Source: Plastoroseomonas sp036499545 (GTDB lineage Bacteria; Pseudomonadota; Alphaproteobacteria; Acetobacterales; Acetobacteraceae). Taken from it: 40,318 nt of DNA. The translations under genes were made by a program, and so were the position numbers. Location: assembly GCA_036499545.1 (NCBI GenBank), contig DASYDR010000045.1, positions 1-40,318 on the forward strand, in the 5' to 3' direction. Shown piece after piece: positions 1 to 8,164 of this stretch; positions within the stretch are counted from its first letter, which is position 1; the number at the start of each line of letters is the position of its first letter. A model generated the notes under the pieces. That model did not search any database. It was given only the letters and a program-made list of their open reading frames with translations, and was not told the DNA's origin.

Positions 1-1
1 C

Positions 2-106
2 GTGGTGGGCATCCTGGTACTGGGCGAGAGCGCGAACGCGGCACGCCTGTTCAGCGCGTCGCTGATCCTGGCCGGAATCATCGGGTTGAAGCTGAGCAGC
101 ACTTAA
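2..106 (+). CDS. sugE: SMR-family efflux protein SugE/Gdx, C-terminal fragment
   Basis: Only the last 34 residues are inside the window; the gene begins upstream. The tail reads GILVLGES, then ARLFSASLILAGIIGLKLSS and a TAA stop. This is the fourth transmembrane helix of the small multidrug resistance family. The LGES-A pattern and the GIIGLKLS ending match SugE/Gdx (guanidinium and quaternary ammonium export) better than EmrE. The protein would sit in the inner membrane as an antiparallel dimer. The gene converges on rppH, and a strong inverted repeat lies between them. The family call is reasonably firm; the substrate subtype is an inference from the C-terminus alone. Confidence 0.8.
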   Translation: MVGILVLGESANAARLFSASLILAGIIGLKLSST

Positions 107-130
107 GCCGGGCATCGCGCGACCAAACGG

Positions 131-180
131 GCCCTGGAGCATGATCCGTGAGCGCAAGCGAACGCATCATGCTCCAGGGC
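131..180. terminator. Bidirectional terminator-like hairpin between sugE and rppH
   Basis: A perfect 15-bp inverted repeat has arms gccctggagcatgat (131-145) and atcatgctccagggc (166-180) around a 20-nt loop that itself contains GCG-rich short pairings. It lies between two convergent genes, 24 bases after the sugE stop and 6 bases from the rppH stop, so it could end transcription from both sides. There is no clear T-tract, so the mechanism is uncertain. It could also be a member of a dispersed palindromic family, although no second copy was seen here. Confidence 0.65.
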
Positions 181-186
181 GTGCCT

Positions 187-672
187 TCAGGCTGCCAGGT
201 GCGCAAAGTCCTTCGCCAGCCGCTCATAGATCGGGCGCTTGAAGTCCACCGCCATGGCCGGCAGCTCGGCCAGCTTCGCCCAGCGCCAGGCATCGAATTC
301 CGGATGCGGGTCGAGATCCAGGCGGATGTCGCTGTCCTGGCCGGTGAAGCGCAGCGCGAACCATTTCTGGCGCTGGCCGCGATACTTGCCGCGCAGCGCC
401 ACGCCGATCAGCGCCGGCGGCAGGTCATAGGTGAGCCAGTCCGGATGCTCCGCGATGATCTCGGCGCGATCGGTGCCGATCTCCTCGGCCAACTCGCGCA
501 GCACCGCGGCACGCGGGTCCTCGCCCTTGTCCATGCCGCCCTGGGGCAGTTGCCAGCCGCCGGCGGCCCCTTCGGCATTCGGCATGTCGGCGCGGCGGGC
601 GACCAGGATCAGGCCGCCGGCGTTGAACAGCAGCGCACCGACATTCGGGCGGTAGGGCAAGGTCTTGGTCAT
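187..672 (-). CDS. rppH: RNA pyrophosphohydrolase RppH (Nudix)
   Basis: A 161-aa cytoplasmic Nudix hydrolase of the usual RppH length. It is expected to remove pyrophosphate from 5'-triphosphate mRNA ends (or to hydrolyse diadenosine polyphosphates), which starts mRNA decay. The N-terminus MTKTLPYRPNVGALLFN is typical. The Nudix box GX5EX7REUXEEXGU is intact as GGMDKGEDPRAAVLRELAEE followed by IGT. The ATG at 672 overlaps the stop of the upstream deacetylase-like gene as ATGA, so the two are translationally coupled. A longer in-frame reading upstream is shadow sequence inside the neighbouring gene. It is the last gene of the envC-ctpA-yibQ-rppH series, an arrangement common in alphaproteobacteria. 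Confidence 0.93.
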   Translation of the reverse strand: MTKTLPYRPNVGALLFNAGGLILVARRADMPNAEGAAGGWQLPQGGMDKGEDPRAAVLRELAEEIGTDRAEIIAEHPDWLTYDLPPALIGVALRGKYRGQRQKWFALRFTGQDSDIRLDLDPHPEFDAWRWAKLAELPAMAVDFKRPIYERLAKDFAHLAA

Positions 673-1811
673 GGGGTCCGGGGCGGTGTCGCGGTGGCGT
701 CCGCCAGCCCGTCCGGGCGGCGGATCAGGGCGGTGGGCGGCACCAGGGCGAGGCCGTTGCCATCCAGCGCCGGCGCCCAATTGGCCAGGCGCTCGATCAG
801 CACGGGCGCCGGGCTGCCGGCGAAGCCGAGGGCGCTGCCGCGCTCCCGCGCGATGCGCTCCAGCTCCGCCAGGCGGCGCTCGATCTCGCCGCGGGTCGCG
901 GGCTCGTCGATGACGATATCGACACCGCGGCCCCAGGCCCGGGACGGGTTGCCGCTGCCGGGGCGGGGGTCGAGGTAGAGCAGCCCGCGGGCGCGCAGCG
1001 CATCCTGCACGGCGCCGATCAGGTCCGGCACCTGGGCGAAGCGTTCGCCGCGCATGCCGCCGATCGCGCCGATGGCGCCGACATAGGCCGGGAAGCGCGA
1101 CAGCGCCCAGTCGAGCCGGTCCATGTTCTCGGCCAGCGGCTGCGCCGTCAGCATGGCACGGTCGCCGGGGTCGTTCAGCGGATAGCCATTCGGCTCCATC
1201 GGCAGCGCGGCCAGGATCTCGGTATTGCGTTCGCGGATGCGGGCGGCGAGTTGGCCCAGCCGATGGCCATAGGGGGAGAGCGCGAAGGCGATCTCCGGCG
1301 GCAGGCGGCGCAGCGCCTCATCGGCCTGGGCGGCGTTCATGCCGATATCCCCGACCACGATCGCAATGCGCGGCCGCGTGTCGCCACGGTCGAAAGCCCG
1401 GCCATAGGCGCGGATCGGGGTGCGGCCATCGGGGCCGATGCGCGGCAGCGGGCCATAGCGGCCAGGCTCGGTCAAAGCCGGCTCGGCGGCCGTGGCAACG
1501 GCGCGCGGGCTCACGGCCGGCTGGTCCGGCGCCGGGAAGCCTGGCGGCGGCGGGGCTTCAGGCGACGGAGCCTCCGCACGCGGCGGCTCCGGTGGCGGAA
1601 CCGGCGTCGCCATCCGGGGCGTCGCGCCCGGCTCGGGCGCGGCTGGCGGCGGCGCCGGAGGGCTGGCGGGCGCGACCAGGGCGACCGGGGCCGGCGGCAG
1701 CGGGCCGAGATAGCCCAGCCAGGCGACGGCACCGCCGCCGCCCAGGATCAGCACCGCCCAGACCGACGCAAGGGCGCGCCAGCCTGGCAGGCGCGGCTGC
1801 CAGGACGCCAT
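669..1811 (-). CDS. Divergent polysaccharide deacetylase family protein (YibQ/DUF610)
   Basis: 380 aa. A single N-terminal membrane segment (about residues 13-33) is followed by a long Pro/Ala-rich linker (about 37-120) and a C-terminal YibQ-like domain of the NodB-fold superfamily, presumably periplasmic. Recognisable blocks are IAIVVGDIGMN, FALSPYG and LPMEP. Family members usually have IDD at the first block and a NHMGSR-like block later. Here these read VGD and GAIGGMRGERF, so the usual metal-ligand positions look changed and enzyme activity is doubtful. The start at 1811 has a GGAGG four bases upstream. It lies 26 bases downstream of ctpA and overlaps rppH by ATGA. A link to peptidoglycan maintenance is inferred from envC and ctpA next to it. 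Confidence 0.85.
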   Translation of the reverse strand: MASWQPRLPGWRALASVWAVLILGGGGAVAWLGYLGPLPPAPVALVAPASPPAPPPAAPEPGATPRMATPVPPPEPPRAEAPSPEAPPPPGFPAPDQPAVSPRAVATAAEPALTEPGRYGPLPRIGPDGRTPIRAYGRAFDRGDTRPRIAIVVGDIGMNAAQADEALRRLPPEIAFALSPYGHRLGQLAARIRERNTEILAALPMEPNGYPLNDPGDRAMLTAQPLAENMDRLDWALSRFPAYVGAIGAIGGMRGERFAQVPDLIGAVQDALRARGLLYLDPRPGSGNPSRAWGRGVDIVIDEPATRGEIERRLAELERIARERGSALGFAGSPAPVLIERLANWAPALDGNGLALVPPTALIRRPDGLADATATPPRTP

Positions 1812-1837
1812 GGCTCCTCCCGCTGCCTCTCCCCCGG

Positions 1838-3226
1838 TCAGCGCGACGCGCGGCGCTGGCCTGGCGGCAGGGTCGCGACCGCGCGCAGCAGGATCACCGC
1901 CTGCTGCAGCTGGAAGTCGGTCTCCGGCTTGGTCGGGTCGAAGGCGGGCGCGCCTTCGGGCGGCAGCCGGGTGATCCGGTCGGTGATGGAGGAGGGCAGG
2001 TTCAGCGGCGGCAGCGGCGGCGGCGGCGGGGCCGCGGTGCCGCCCGCATTCTCGTTCCGGAGCGCCCGGCGCAGATCCGCCTCGCGCTCACGCGCACCAC
2101 GCTCATTGGCCGATTCGCGGGTCGCCAGCACCTCGACATCCGGATCGATGCCGGTCGCCTGGATGGAACGGCCGGACGGCGTGTAGTAGCGCGCCGTGGT
2201 CAGGCGGATGGCGCCATTGCCGGGGATCGGCATGACGGTCTGCACGCTGCCCTTGCCGAAGCTGCGGGTGCCGACGACGTAGGCGCGGCGATGATCCTGC
2301 AGCGCGCCTGCGACGATCTCGCTGGCGGAGGCGCTGCCGCCATTGATCAGCACGACCATCGGCAGGCCCTGCGCGATGTCGCCCGGCCGCGCGTTCCAGC
2401 GCTGCGCGTCCTCCGGCCGGCGGGCGCGGGTCGAGACGATCTCGCCCTGCTCCAGGAAGTCATCGGAGACCTGGACCGCCTGGTCGAGCAGACCGCCCGG
2501 GTTGTTGCGCAGATCGAGGATGACGCCGCGCAGATTGCCACCGGCCTGGGTGCGCATGGTGGAGATGGCGCGCCGCAGCGCGGTTTCCGTCTGCTCGTTG
2601 AAGGAGGTCAGGCGGACATAGGCGACGTCGTTGCCTTCCAGGTGGAAGCGGGCGACCTGCGGGCGGATGACGTCGCGGGTGATCGAGAGTTCGATCGGGC
2701 GGTCGGTGCCCTCGCGGCGGATGGTCATGCGGATGGTGCTGCCGCGTTCGCCGCGCATCTGGTCGACCGCATCCTGCAGCGACAGGCCCTGGGTCGACTG
2801 GCCGTTCAGGTGGGTGATCAGATCGCCCGGGCGGACGCCGGCGCGGGCCGCGGGCGTGTCGTCGATCGGGGAGATCACCTTGACGTAGCCGTTCTCCTGC
2901 GTGACCTCGATGCCGAGGCCGCCGAACTCGCCGCGGGTCTGCACCTGCATGTCGCGGAAGCTGCGCGCGTTCATGTAGGAGGAGTGCGGGTCGAGGCCGG
3001 CGAGCATGCCCTGGATCGCATTCTCGATGACGTCGCGGTCGTTCACCGGCTCAACATATTCGGCGCGCACGCGTTCGAAGACGTCGCCGAAGAGGTTGAG
3101 CAGACGGTAGGTCTCGGCGCGGCTGCCATCCTGCGCCCAGGCGGCGACCATCGGCCCCACCACGACGCCGGCAGCGAAGGCCGCCGTGACCACGCCCGCC
3201 ATCCGCACCTTGTTGAACATCGCCAT
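1838..3226 (-). CDS. ctpA: Carboxy-terminal processing protease CtpA (S41 peptidase)
   Basis: 462 aa, normal for the family. Residues 10-31 form a signal or anchor segment ending near AWAQD, which places the enzyme in the periplasm. A tail-specific-protease N-region (YVEPVNDRDVIENAIQGML, LDPHSSYM) comes first, then a PDZ domain (about 95-180, GLGIEV ... GVRPGDLITHLNG), then the peptidase core with LRNNPGG. The catalytic serine is in GGSASASEIVAGAL and the lysine in GTRSFGKGSVQ, so the Ser-Lys dyad is intact. The C-terminus is a Pro-rich stretch and a short helical tail. It probably processes or degrades envelope proteins such as peptidoglycan hydrolases, which fits the EnvC-like gene upstream. 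The start is supported by AGGA a few bases before the ATG; MAMF also offers an internal ATG two codons on. Confidence 0.93.
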   Translation of the reverse strand: MAMFNKVRMAGVVTAAFAAGVVVGPMVAAWAQDGSRAETYRLLNLFGDVFERVRAEYVEPVNDRDVIENAIQGMLAGLDPHSSYMNARSFRDMQVQTRGEFGGLGIEVTQENGYVKVISPIDDTPAARAGVRPGDLITHLNGQSTQGLSLQDAVDQMRGERGSTIRMTIRREGTDRPIELSITRDVIRPQVARFHLEGNDVAYVRLTSFNEQTETALRRAISTMRTQAGGNLRGVILDLRNNPGGLLDQAVQVSDDFLEQGEIVSTRARRPEDAQRWNARPGDIAQGLPMVVLINGGSASASEIVAGALQDHRRAYVVGTRSFGKGSVQTVMPIPGNGAIRLTTARYYTPSGRSIQATGIDPDVEVLATRESANERGAREREADLRRALRNENAGGTAAPPPPPLPPLNLPSSITDRITRLPPEGAPAFDPTKPETDFQLQQAVILLRAVATLPPGQRRASR

Positions 3227-3458
3227 CCGATCCTTTCCCGTGGCGGGGAGACGCCACGCCGCAGCATACCGCGTTGAAGTATGAACCCTACCAGACGCGA
3301 AAAGCCTAACAAAGGGCGCTGGCCCGCAGCAGGGGTTGTGTCACGCCGTCACGATTCGCCCCGCTTCGTCACGACTGGGCGATCAGATTGCCATCATTTC
3401 AGATTTCCTTGAGGAATGACGATGGCGAAGGTCCTGCCGCCCATTCCTCAGCGAAACC
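3227..3458. other. envC-ctpA spacer with three GTCACG repeats
   Basis: This 232-base gap is unusually long for this operon, whose other junctions overlap or are under 30 bases. GTCACG occurs three times, at 3340, 3348 and 3368 (CGTGAC on the coding strand of ctpA), which could be a regulator-binding array for an internal ctpA promoter. A near-palindrome around ttccttgaggaa and a related copy near 3441-3465 lie just after envC. No convincing sigma70 promoter was identified. No gene is seen in it. Confidence 0.35.
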
Positions 3459-4643
3459 TCAGGAACGGACCCCAAGCCAGGGCCGCGGATCCACCGCCTG
3501 ACCGTTGCGGCGGAGTTCCAGATAGAGGCTGGGCCGCCCGCTGGCGCCGCTGCCGAGAACCCCGACCGGCTCCCCCGACAACAGCCGGGCGCCAGCCGTG
3601 GCATCGAGCCGTTCGAGGCCGGCCAGGACCACATGGTTCCCTTCCCCGCAATCGACGATGACCAGTTGCCCATAACTGCGGAAGGGACCGGCGAAGACCG
3701 CCCGCCCGGTGCAGGGCGAGACGACTCGGGCGCCAGGCGGGGCGGCGATGGTGACGCCGCGGGCCGGGCCGGCATCGGTGGCATCGCCGAAATCCCGCGT
3801 GATGCGGCCGGCGACCGGCATGGCGCGAGGTCCTTCGGCGACGACGGGCGGTGGCGGCGGCGCTGACGGCGGGCGCCGCTCGGCGGTGCGGCGGCGGGCT
3901 TCCTCCCGGGCGCGGGCCGCGGCTTCGGCCGCCTCCCGCTCCAGCCGGGCCAGCACGTCCTGGATATCGGCGGCCCGGGCCGCCGCTGCCTGCGCCCGCT
4001 CCGCCGCCTCCCGCCCCGCATCGGCGGCCTCGGCCTGGCGGGCCCGGGCAGCGGCGATCTGGGCATCGAGCGCCGCCGCCGCCTCCCGCGCCGCGCCCCT
4101 CGCCAGGCCGGCGCGCTCCGCCTCGTCCGCCGCCACGGCGGTCGCGGCGGCGGCGGCTTCCCGCGCGGTCCGGAGCGACTCGGCCTCCTCCCGCAGGTGC
4201 CGGGCCAGCGAACGCAGCACCAGGGCGCCGCGCAGCGCTTCCTCCGGCGGGGCGGGAATCGCGAGCAGCGTCTCGGCAGGATAGAGCGCCAGACGGCGCA
4301 GCACCGGCAGCATGACGGCGAAGGCCTGGGCCCGGCGCCGGGCCTCCGCCTCCGCGGCGCCGGCGGTCGCATCGGCGGCGCGCTGGCGCTCGAGCGCGGC
4401 GTCGTACACGGCATCGGCCTGCTGGGCCCGCCGCGCGGCGGCGACGCGCTGTTCGGCGAAGCGCTGCTCCTCCTGCTCCGCGGCTTCGCCACGGCGGACG
4501 GCGGCGGCGGCCTCGGCGCGCGCGGCGGCGGCGGCACGCTCGGCCTCCCGCATCTGCTCGCGCGACGGCGTCTGCCCCGGCGCGGCGGATGCCAGGGCGA
4601 GCAGGCAGGCAAGGACGGTCGGGGCGAGGACTCGGCCGGTCAC
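3459..4643 (-). CDS. EnvC-like murein hydrolase activator with degenerate LytM domain
   Basis: 394 aa. A signal peptide (about 1-23, cleavage after ASAAPGQ) precedes a very long Ala/Arg/Glu-rich coiled coil (about 25-260), a Pro hinge (PPSAPPPPP) and a C-terminal LytM/M23 domain (about 275-394). In active M23 enzymes four zinc ligands are expected at HxxxD, HxH and related sites. Here the matching places read RGVTIAAP, LAGLERL and SLYLEL, so no ligand remains. That is what is known for EnvC-type proteins, which activate amidases at the division septum instead of cutting peptidoglycan. The start is a GTG at 4643 whose GTGA overlaps the stop of the WYL regulator. No amidase gene is in the window. 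Confidence 0.85.
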   Translation of the reverse strand: MTGRVLAPTVLACLLALASAAPGQTPSREQMREAERAAAAARAEAAAAVRRGEAAEQEEQRFAEQRVAAARRAQQADAVYDAALERQRAADATAGAAEAEARRRAQAFAVMLPVLRRLALYPAETLLAIPAPPEEALRGALVLRSLARHLREEAESLRTAREAAAAATAVAADEAERAGLARGAAREAAAALDAQIAAARARQAEAADAGREAAERAQAAAARAADIQDVLARLEREAAEAAARAREEARRRTAERRPPSAPPPPPVVAEGPRAMPVAGRITRDFGDATDAGPARGVTIAAPPGARVVSPCTGRAVFAGPFRSYGQLVIVDCGEGNHVVLAGLERLDATAGARLLSGEPVGVLGSGASGRPSLYLELRRNGQAVDPRPWLGVRS

Positions 4644-5347
4644 CCGTCAAGCCTACCATCCGCGGCGCGCATCCGCTGCAAGGCGAACCACCCTTGCAGC
4701 AGCTTGCCGTCGCCGGTCGGGAATCCCTCCTCCAGCATGGTCGAGGTCTGGATCCGCTCCACCCGGAAATGCCGGTAGTCCTGACGCAGTTCGCACCAGG
4801 CGCCGAGCAGGGTCACATCGACATAGTAGAGCATGGCGATCGGCCAGACAGTGCGGTGACTGCGGCGGCCTGTCGCATCCTGGTAGCTGATGCGGACCTT
4901 CCGGGTCTCACGGATCGCACGGCGCAACGCCGCCAGGTCGATGCCGTCCGGTATGATGGCGCTGCCATCCGAGACCAGGAAAGGGGCCGTGACTACGCCT
5001 GCGCGCAGCCGCTCCGGCAGGATGCTGGCGATCTTGGCCAGCACCGAAGCGGCTGCGTCCTGCAGGCCGGGGTCGCGCAGGCGCCCCAGCAGCCGGGCGC
5101 CGACGGCTATGGCATCGACCTCGTCGGCGGTGAACATCAGCGGCGGCAGGTCGAAGCCGCGGCGCAGCAGATAGCCGATGCCCGCCGCGCCTTCGATCGG
5201 CACCCGCCGGGCCTGCAGGGTCGCGATGTCGCGATAGATGGTGCGGGTCGTGACCTCCAGCCGTTCCGCCAGGCTGGCCGCGGTCATGGGGCCGGAGGCG
5301 CTCCGGAGCGCCTGGATGATGTCGAACAGCCGGTCCGCCCGCCGCAT
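4640..5347 (-). CDS. YafY-type HTH/WYL transcriptional regulator
   Basis: 235 aa from the ATG at 5347, which has GGAGG five bases upstream; a longer frame to 5383 is possible but less well supported. An N-terminal winged helix-turn-helix (about 1-60, LFDIIQALRSASGPMTAASL, then RTIYRDIATL) is followed by a WYL ligand-sensing domain (about 130-220, ISYQDATGRRSHRTVWPIAM, FRVERI). Such proteins bind small molecules or nucleic acids and usually repress neighbouring genes. It is divergent from a DMT exporter, with a perfect CTGACA-N6-TGTCAG palindrome between the two, so self-control and exporter control are likely. Its stop overlaps the GTG start of the EnvC-like gene. A regulator here is unusual for the envC operon and may be a local insertion. 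Confidence 0.88.
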   Translation of the reverse strand: MRRADRLFDIIQALRSASGPMTAASLAERLEVTTRTIYRDIATLQARRVPIEGAAGIGYLLRRGFDLPPLMFTADEVDAIAVGARLLGRLRDPGLQDAAASVLAKIASILPERLRAGVVTAPFLVSDGSAIIPDGIDLAALRRAIRETRKVRISYQDATGRRSHRTVWPIAMLYYVDVTLLGAWCELRQDYRHFRVERIQTSTMLEEGFPTGDGKLLQGWFALQRMRAADGRLDG

Positions 5348-5376
5348 GGCTGCCTCCCGCTTCGCAGCGACTGCTC

Positions 5377-5394
5377 CTGACATAACCTTGTCAG
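5377..5394. promoter_or_regulatory. Palindromic operator between WYL regulator and DMT exporter
   Basis: A perfect inverted repeat CTGACA-taacct-TGTCAG lies in the 89-base divergent gap, 30 bases from the WYL gene start and 42 bases from the exporter start. Its position and symmetry fit a dimeric repressor site controlling both genes. The assignment to the WYL protein is inference from location. Confidence 0.5.
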
Positions 5395-5436
5395 CAGAGG
5401 GTTGCCAGACTGGCCGGGTCGATGACGGAGGCGGTC

Positions 5437-6348
5437 ATGCGGAAGGATCCGGCGGCGACGCCGGGGATGGGCTTGGCAATCGGGCGGCAGGCCGGCGACG
5501 GCAGTTGGCGCGGTGTCGCGATGATCTCGGGCTCGGCCCTCGCCTTCAGTACCGCCGGGCTGTTCACCGGGCTGATCCAGGCCGATGCCTGGACCATCCT
5601 GTTCTGGCGCAGCCTGTTCGGCGGGCTCTTCATCGGCGGGTGGATCCTGTGGCGGGAAGGTGCGGCCGGGCTCCGGGCCTGCCGCGCCATCGGCCGGCCC
5701 GGGCTGCTGGTCGCCGCCTGCTCCACCTTGGGCACCATCTGCTTCGTGCATGCGCTGCGGCTGACCACGGTCGCCGAGGTCACCATCCTCTATGCCACCG
5801 CGCCCTTCCTCGCCGCGGGCATGGCCTTCCTCTGGCTGCGCCAGCGCGAGAGCCGGGTGACGCTCGCCGCCAGCCTGCTGGCGCTGGCGGGCGTGCTGGT
5901 GATGACCGGCCCGGCGCTGGCGCGCGGTCACCTGGCCGGCAATCTGCTCGCGCTGGCCATGACCGCGCTGATCGCGGCGATGATGGTCATCATCCGTCGC
6001 CACCACGGCATCTCCATGCTGCCGGCCGCCTGCCTCTCCGCTTTCGCCTGCGCGATCATCGTCGCGCCCCTGGCGAGCCAGGTGCGCGGCGGAGCCCCCG
6101 ACCTGCTGTGGCTCGCACTGTTCGGCAGCCTGCAATTCGGGCTGGGCCTGCTGCTGCTGACGCTCGGCAGCCGGCTGATGTCGGCGGCGCGCGCGGCGCT
6201 GATCGGCAATCTCGAACTGCCGCTGGCGCCGCTCTGGGTCTGGCTGGCTTTCGGGGAATGGCCGCCGCCCGCCACCTGGACCGGCGGCGCGATCGTCATG
6301 GCGGCGCTGCTGCTGGACGCGCTGGCGGGACGACGGCGCGGTGCCTAA
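5437..6348 (+). CDS. EamA/DMT-family inner-membrane transporter
   Basis: 303 aa from the ATG at 5437, chosen because GGAGG sits five bases upstream; an ATG at 5422 is in frame but less well placed. About ten hydrophobic helices form two EamA repeats. The first begins GVAMISGSALAFSTAGLFTG and includes the typical WRSLFGG, and the second begins LAGNLLALAMTALIAAMMVI. Family members export metabolites or amino acids; the substrate cannot be told from the sequence. It is divergently transcribed from a WYL regulator with a palindrome in the shared promoter, and it converges on a LysR gene with overlapping stop codons (6345-6348). Confidence 0.88.
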   Translation: MRKDPAATPGMGLAIGRQAGDGSWRGVAMISGSALAFSTAGLFTGLIQADAWTILFWRSLFGGLFIGGWILWREGAAGLRACRAIGRPGLLVAACSTLGTICFVHALRLTTVAEVTILYATAPFLAAGMAFLWLRQRESRVTLAASLLALAGVLVMTGPALARGHLAGNLLALAMTALIAAMMVIIRRHHGISMLPAACLSAFACAIIVAPLASQVRGGAPDLLWLALFGSLQFGLGLLLLTLGSRLMSAARAALIGNLELPLAPLWVWLAFGEWPPPATWTGGAIVMAALLLDALAGRRRGA

Positions 6349-7271
6349 CCCAGGCTGCCCGCGAAGCGCTCCGCCAGCCGGCCCCGCCGGAAGGCCTCCG
6401 TGACGAAATCCACGAAGGCGCGCGTCTTGCCCGGCAACAGGGTACGGCTGGCGTAGTAAAGCGAGATCGCGCCAGCATCGGCATACCAGCGCGGCAGCAG
6501 GCGGATCAGCGCGCCGCTGTCCAGATGCGGCAATGCATCCGGCACCGAGACCAGGGTGACGCCGAGGCCGAGCAGCGCGGCGCGGACCATCGCGGCGGGA
6601 TCATTGACGATGAGCGTCTCAGCCAGCGTCGCCGGCATCTCGGCACCCGCGGCATCGCGCATCGTCCAGTGCCGGATGCGGCCGGTGCGGGCCGCGCGCA
6701 TGACGACGCCATCGCATGCCGCAAGCGCGGCGGGATCGGCGGGCGGGATGCGCCCCCGCATATAAGCGGGCGCGGCGACGGCGATGATATGCGCCGGGCC
6801 CAGGCTGCGCGCGACGACGCCGGGCGCCAGGTCGAAGCCGCCGCCGATCGCGGCATCGAAGCCTTCCGCCACCAGATCCACCGGGCGGTTGTCGAAGTGC
6901 CAGTCCGCCCGGATCCTGGGATACCGGGCGAGGAAGCCCGGCAGCAGCGGCAGGATATGGTCCAGGCCGAAGGTCGGACTCAGGCTGACCCGCAGCACGC
7001 CCGCCGCTTCGCCGCCATCCGCCATGCCGGCGATCGCCGCCTGCAGCCCGTCGAGATTGCCGCGGATCGCCTGCAGGAAACGCTCCCCCGCTTCGGTCAG
7101 CGTCAGCCGGCGGGTGCTGCGCTGGAACAGCCGGACTCCAAGGTTGCGCTCCAGCATCGCCACGTTGCGGCTGACTGCCGCCGGGGTGAGCGCCAGCCGC
7201 CGCGCCGCCGGGGAAAAGCCGCCGGCCTCCGCGCTGCGGACGAAGGCTTCGAGATTGGCGAGCGTCTCCAT
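6345..7271 (-). CDS. LysR-family transcriptional regulator
   Basis: 308 aa, standard length. The N-terminal winged HTH (about 1-60) reads METLANLEAFVRSAEAGGFS, then AAVSRNVAMLERNLGVRLFQ and RSTRRLTLTEAG. A periplasmic-binding-like effector domain follows (about 90-300, VSLSPTFGLDHILPLLPGFL). The start at 7271 has a purine-rich aaagggg upstream. It is divergent from an SDR gene, with a 15-bp palindrome just upstream of its start, so it most likely controls the SDR/NADP-binding pair and itself. The effector is unknown; an oxidant or electrophile would fit the reductase targets, but that is inference. Confidence 0.9.
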   Translation of the reverse strand: METLANLEAFVRSAEAGGFSPAARRLALTPAAVSRNVAMLERNLGVRLFQRSTRRLTLTEAGERFLQAIRGNLDGLQAAIAGMADGGEAAGVLRVSLSPTFGLDHILPLLPGFLARYPRIRADWHFDNRPVDLVAEGFDAAIGGGFDLAPGVVARSLGPAHIIAVAAPAYMRGRIPPADPAALAACDGVVMRAARTGRIRHWTMRDAAGAEMPATLAETLIVNDPAAMVRAALLGLGVTLVSVPDALPHLDSGALIRLLPRWYADAGAISLYYASRTLLPGKTRAFVDFVTEAFRRGRLAERFAGSLG

Positions 7272-7284
7272 CCATCAGCCCCTT

Positions 7285-7299
7285 TCAAGCAATGCTTGA
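7285..7299. promoter_or_regulatory. LysR-type operator between regulator and SDR gene
   Basis: TCAAGCAATGCTTGA is a 15-bp palindrome broken only at its central base. It sits 14 bases upstream of the lysR ATG and 84 bases before the SDR ATG. It has the dyad symmetry expected of LysR boxes. No clear core promoter was recognised around it. Confidence 0.5.
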
Positions 7300-7382
7300 T
7301 AGTGATTGCCATTATTCCTGGCTAATTCTGCACCAATCCCTGGGCGATATCCACTCCAACGCAACCCACCGGAGTGAACCCG

Positions 7383-8135
7383 ATGTCGAACCCCAGCTCT
7401 CCCCTCACCGGCAAGGCGGCCCTGGTCACCGGTGGCTCCCGCTCGATCGGCGCCGCCATCGCCAGGCGGCTCGCGGCCGAAGGCGCCGCGGTCGCGATCA
7501 CCTACAGCGCCTCCCCCGGCAAGGCGGCCGAGGTGGTGCAGGCGATCGAGGCGGTCGGCGGCCGTGCCATCGCGATCGCGGCCGATGCCGGCGATCCGGA
7601 CGCGATGCGCACCGCTGTCCGCAGCACTGTCGAGGCCTTCGGCAGCATCGACATCCTGGTGAACAATGCCGGGCTCAGCCTTGGCGGCGCGATCGAGGAG
7701 ATCCGCCTCGAGGACTACGAGCGGATGATCGCGGTGAACGTCACCGGCGTCTTCGTCGCCACGCAGGAAGCGGCGCGGCACATGCGGCCGGGCGGGCGCA
7801 TCATCCATATCGGCAGTTCGATGGCGCGCTATGCCGCCTTCCCGACCGCCTCCGTCTACACGCTGACCAAGGGCGCGGTCGCCGGGTTCAACCGCGGCCT
7901 GGTGCGCGACCTCGGCCCGCGCGGGATCACGGTGAACACGGTGAATCCCGGCCCGACCGACACGGACATGAACCCCGATGGTGGCGCGGTGTCAAAACTC
8001 GTCGGCCCGCACATCGCCATCGGCCGCTACGGCCGCCCGGAGGAGGTCGCGGATGCGGTCGCCTATCTCGCGAGCCCGGGCGCCGGCTTCGTCACCGGCG
8101 CCGAGCTGATGGTCGATGGCGGCTTCACCGCCTGA
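7383..8135 (+). CDS. SDR-family NAD(P)-dependent oxidoreductase
   Basis: 250 aa, classical SDR length. The Rossmann nucleotide-binding motif TGGSRSIG lies at about 16-23, NNAG near residue 90, the catalytic serine in HIGSSMARYAAF, and YTLTK supplies the Tyr-Lys pair. The C-terminal GAELMVDGGFTA is typical. It probably reduces a keto group of a small molecule with NADPH. The start at 7383 is chosen because GGAG lies nine bases upstream; a GTG at 7374 would add MNP. The next gene starts 29 bases downstream on the same strand and is also a reductase-like protein, so the two form an operon driven by the divergent LysR protein. Confidence 0.92.
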   Translation: MSNPSSPLTGKAALVTGGSRSIGAAIARRLAAEGAAVAITYSASPGKAAEVVQAIEAVGGRAIAIAADAGDPDAMRTAVRSTVEAFGSIDILVNNAGLSLGGAIEEIRLEDYERMIAVNVTGVFVATQEAARHMRPGGRIIHIGSSMARYAAFPTASVYTLTKGAVAGFNRGLVRDLGPRGITVNTVNPGPTDTDMNPDGGAVSKLVGPHIAIGRYGRPEEVADAVAYLASPGAGFVTGAELMVDGGFTA

Positions 8136-8164
8136 CCCCGCACGACAAGCAAGGAGATAAGATC

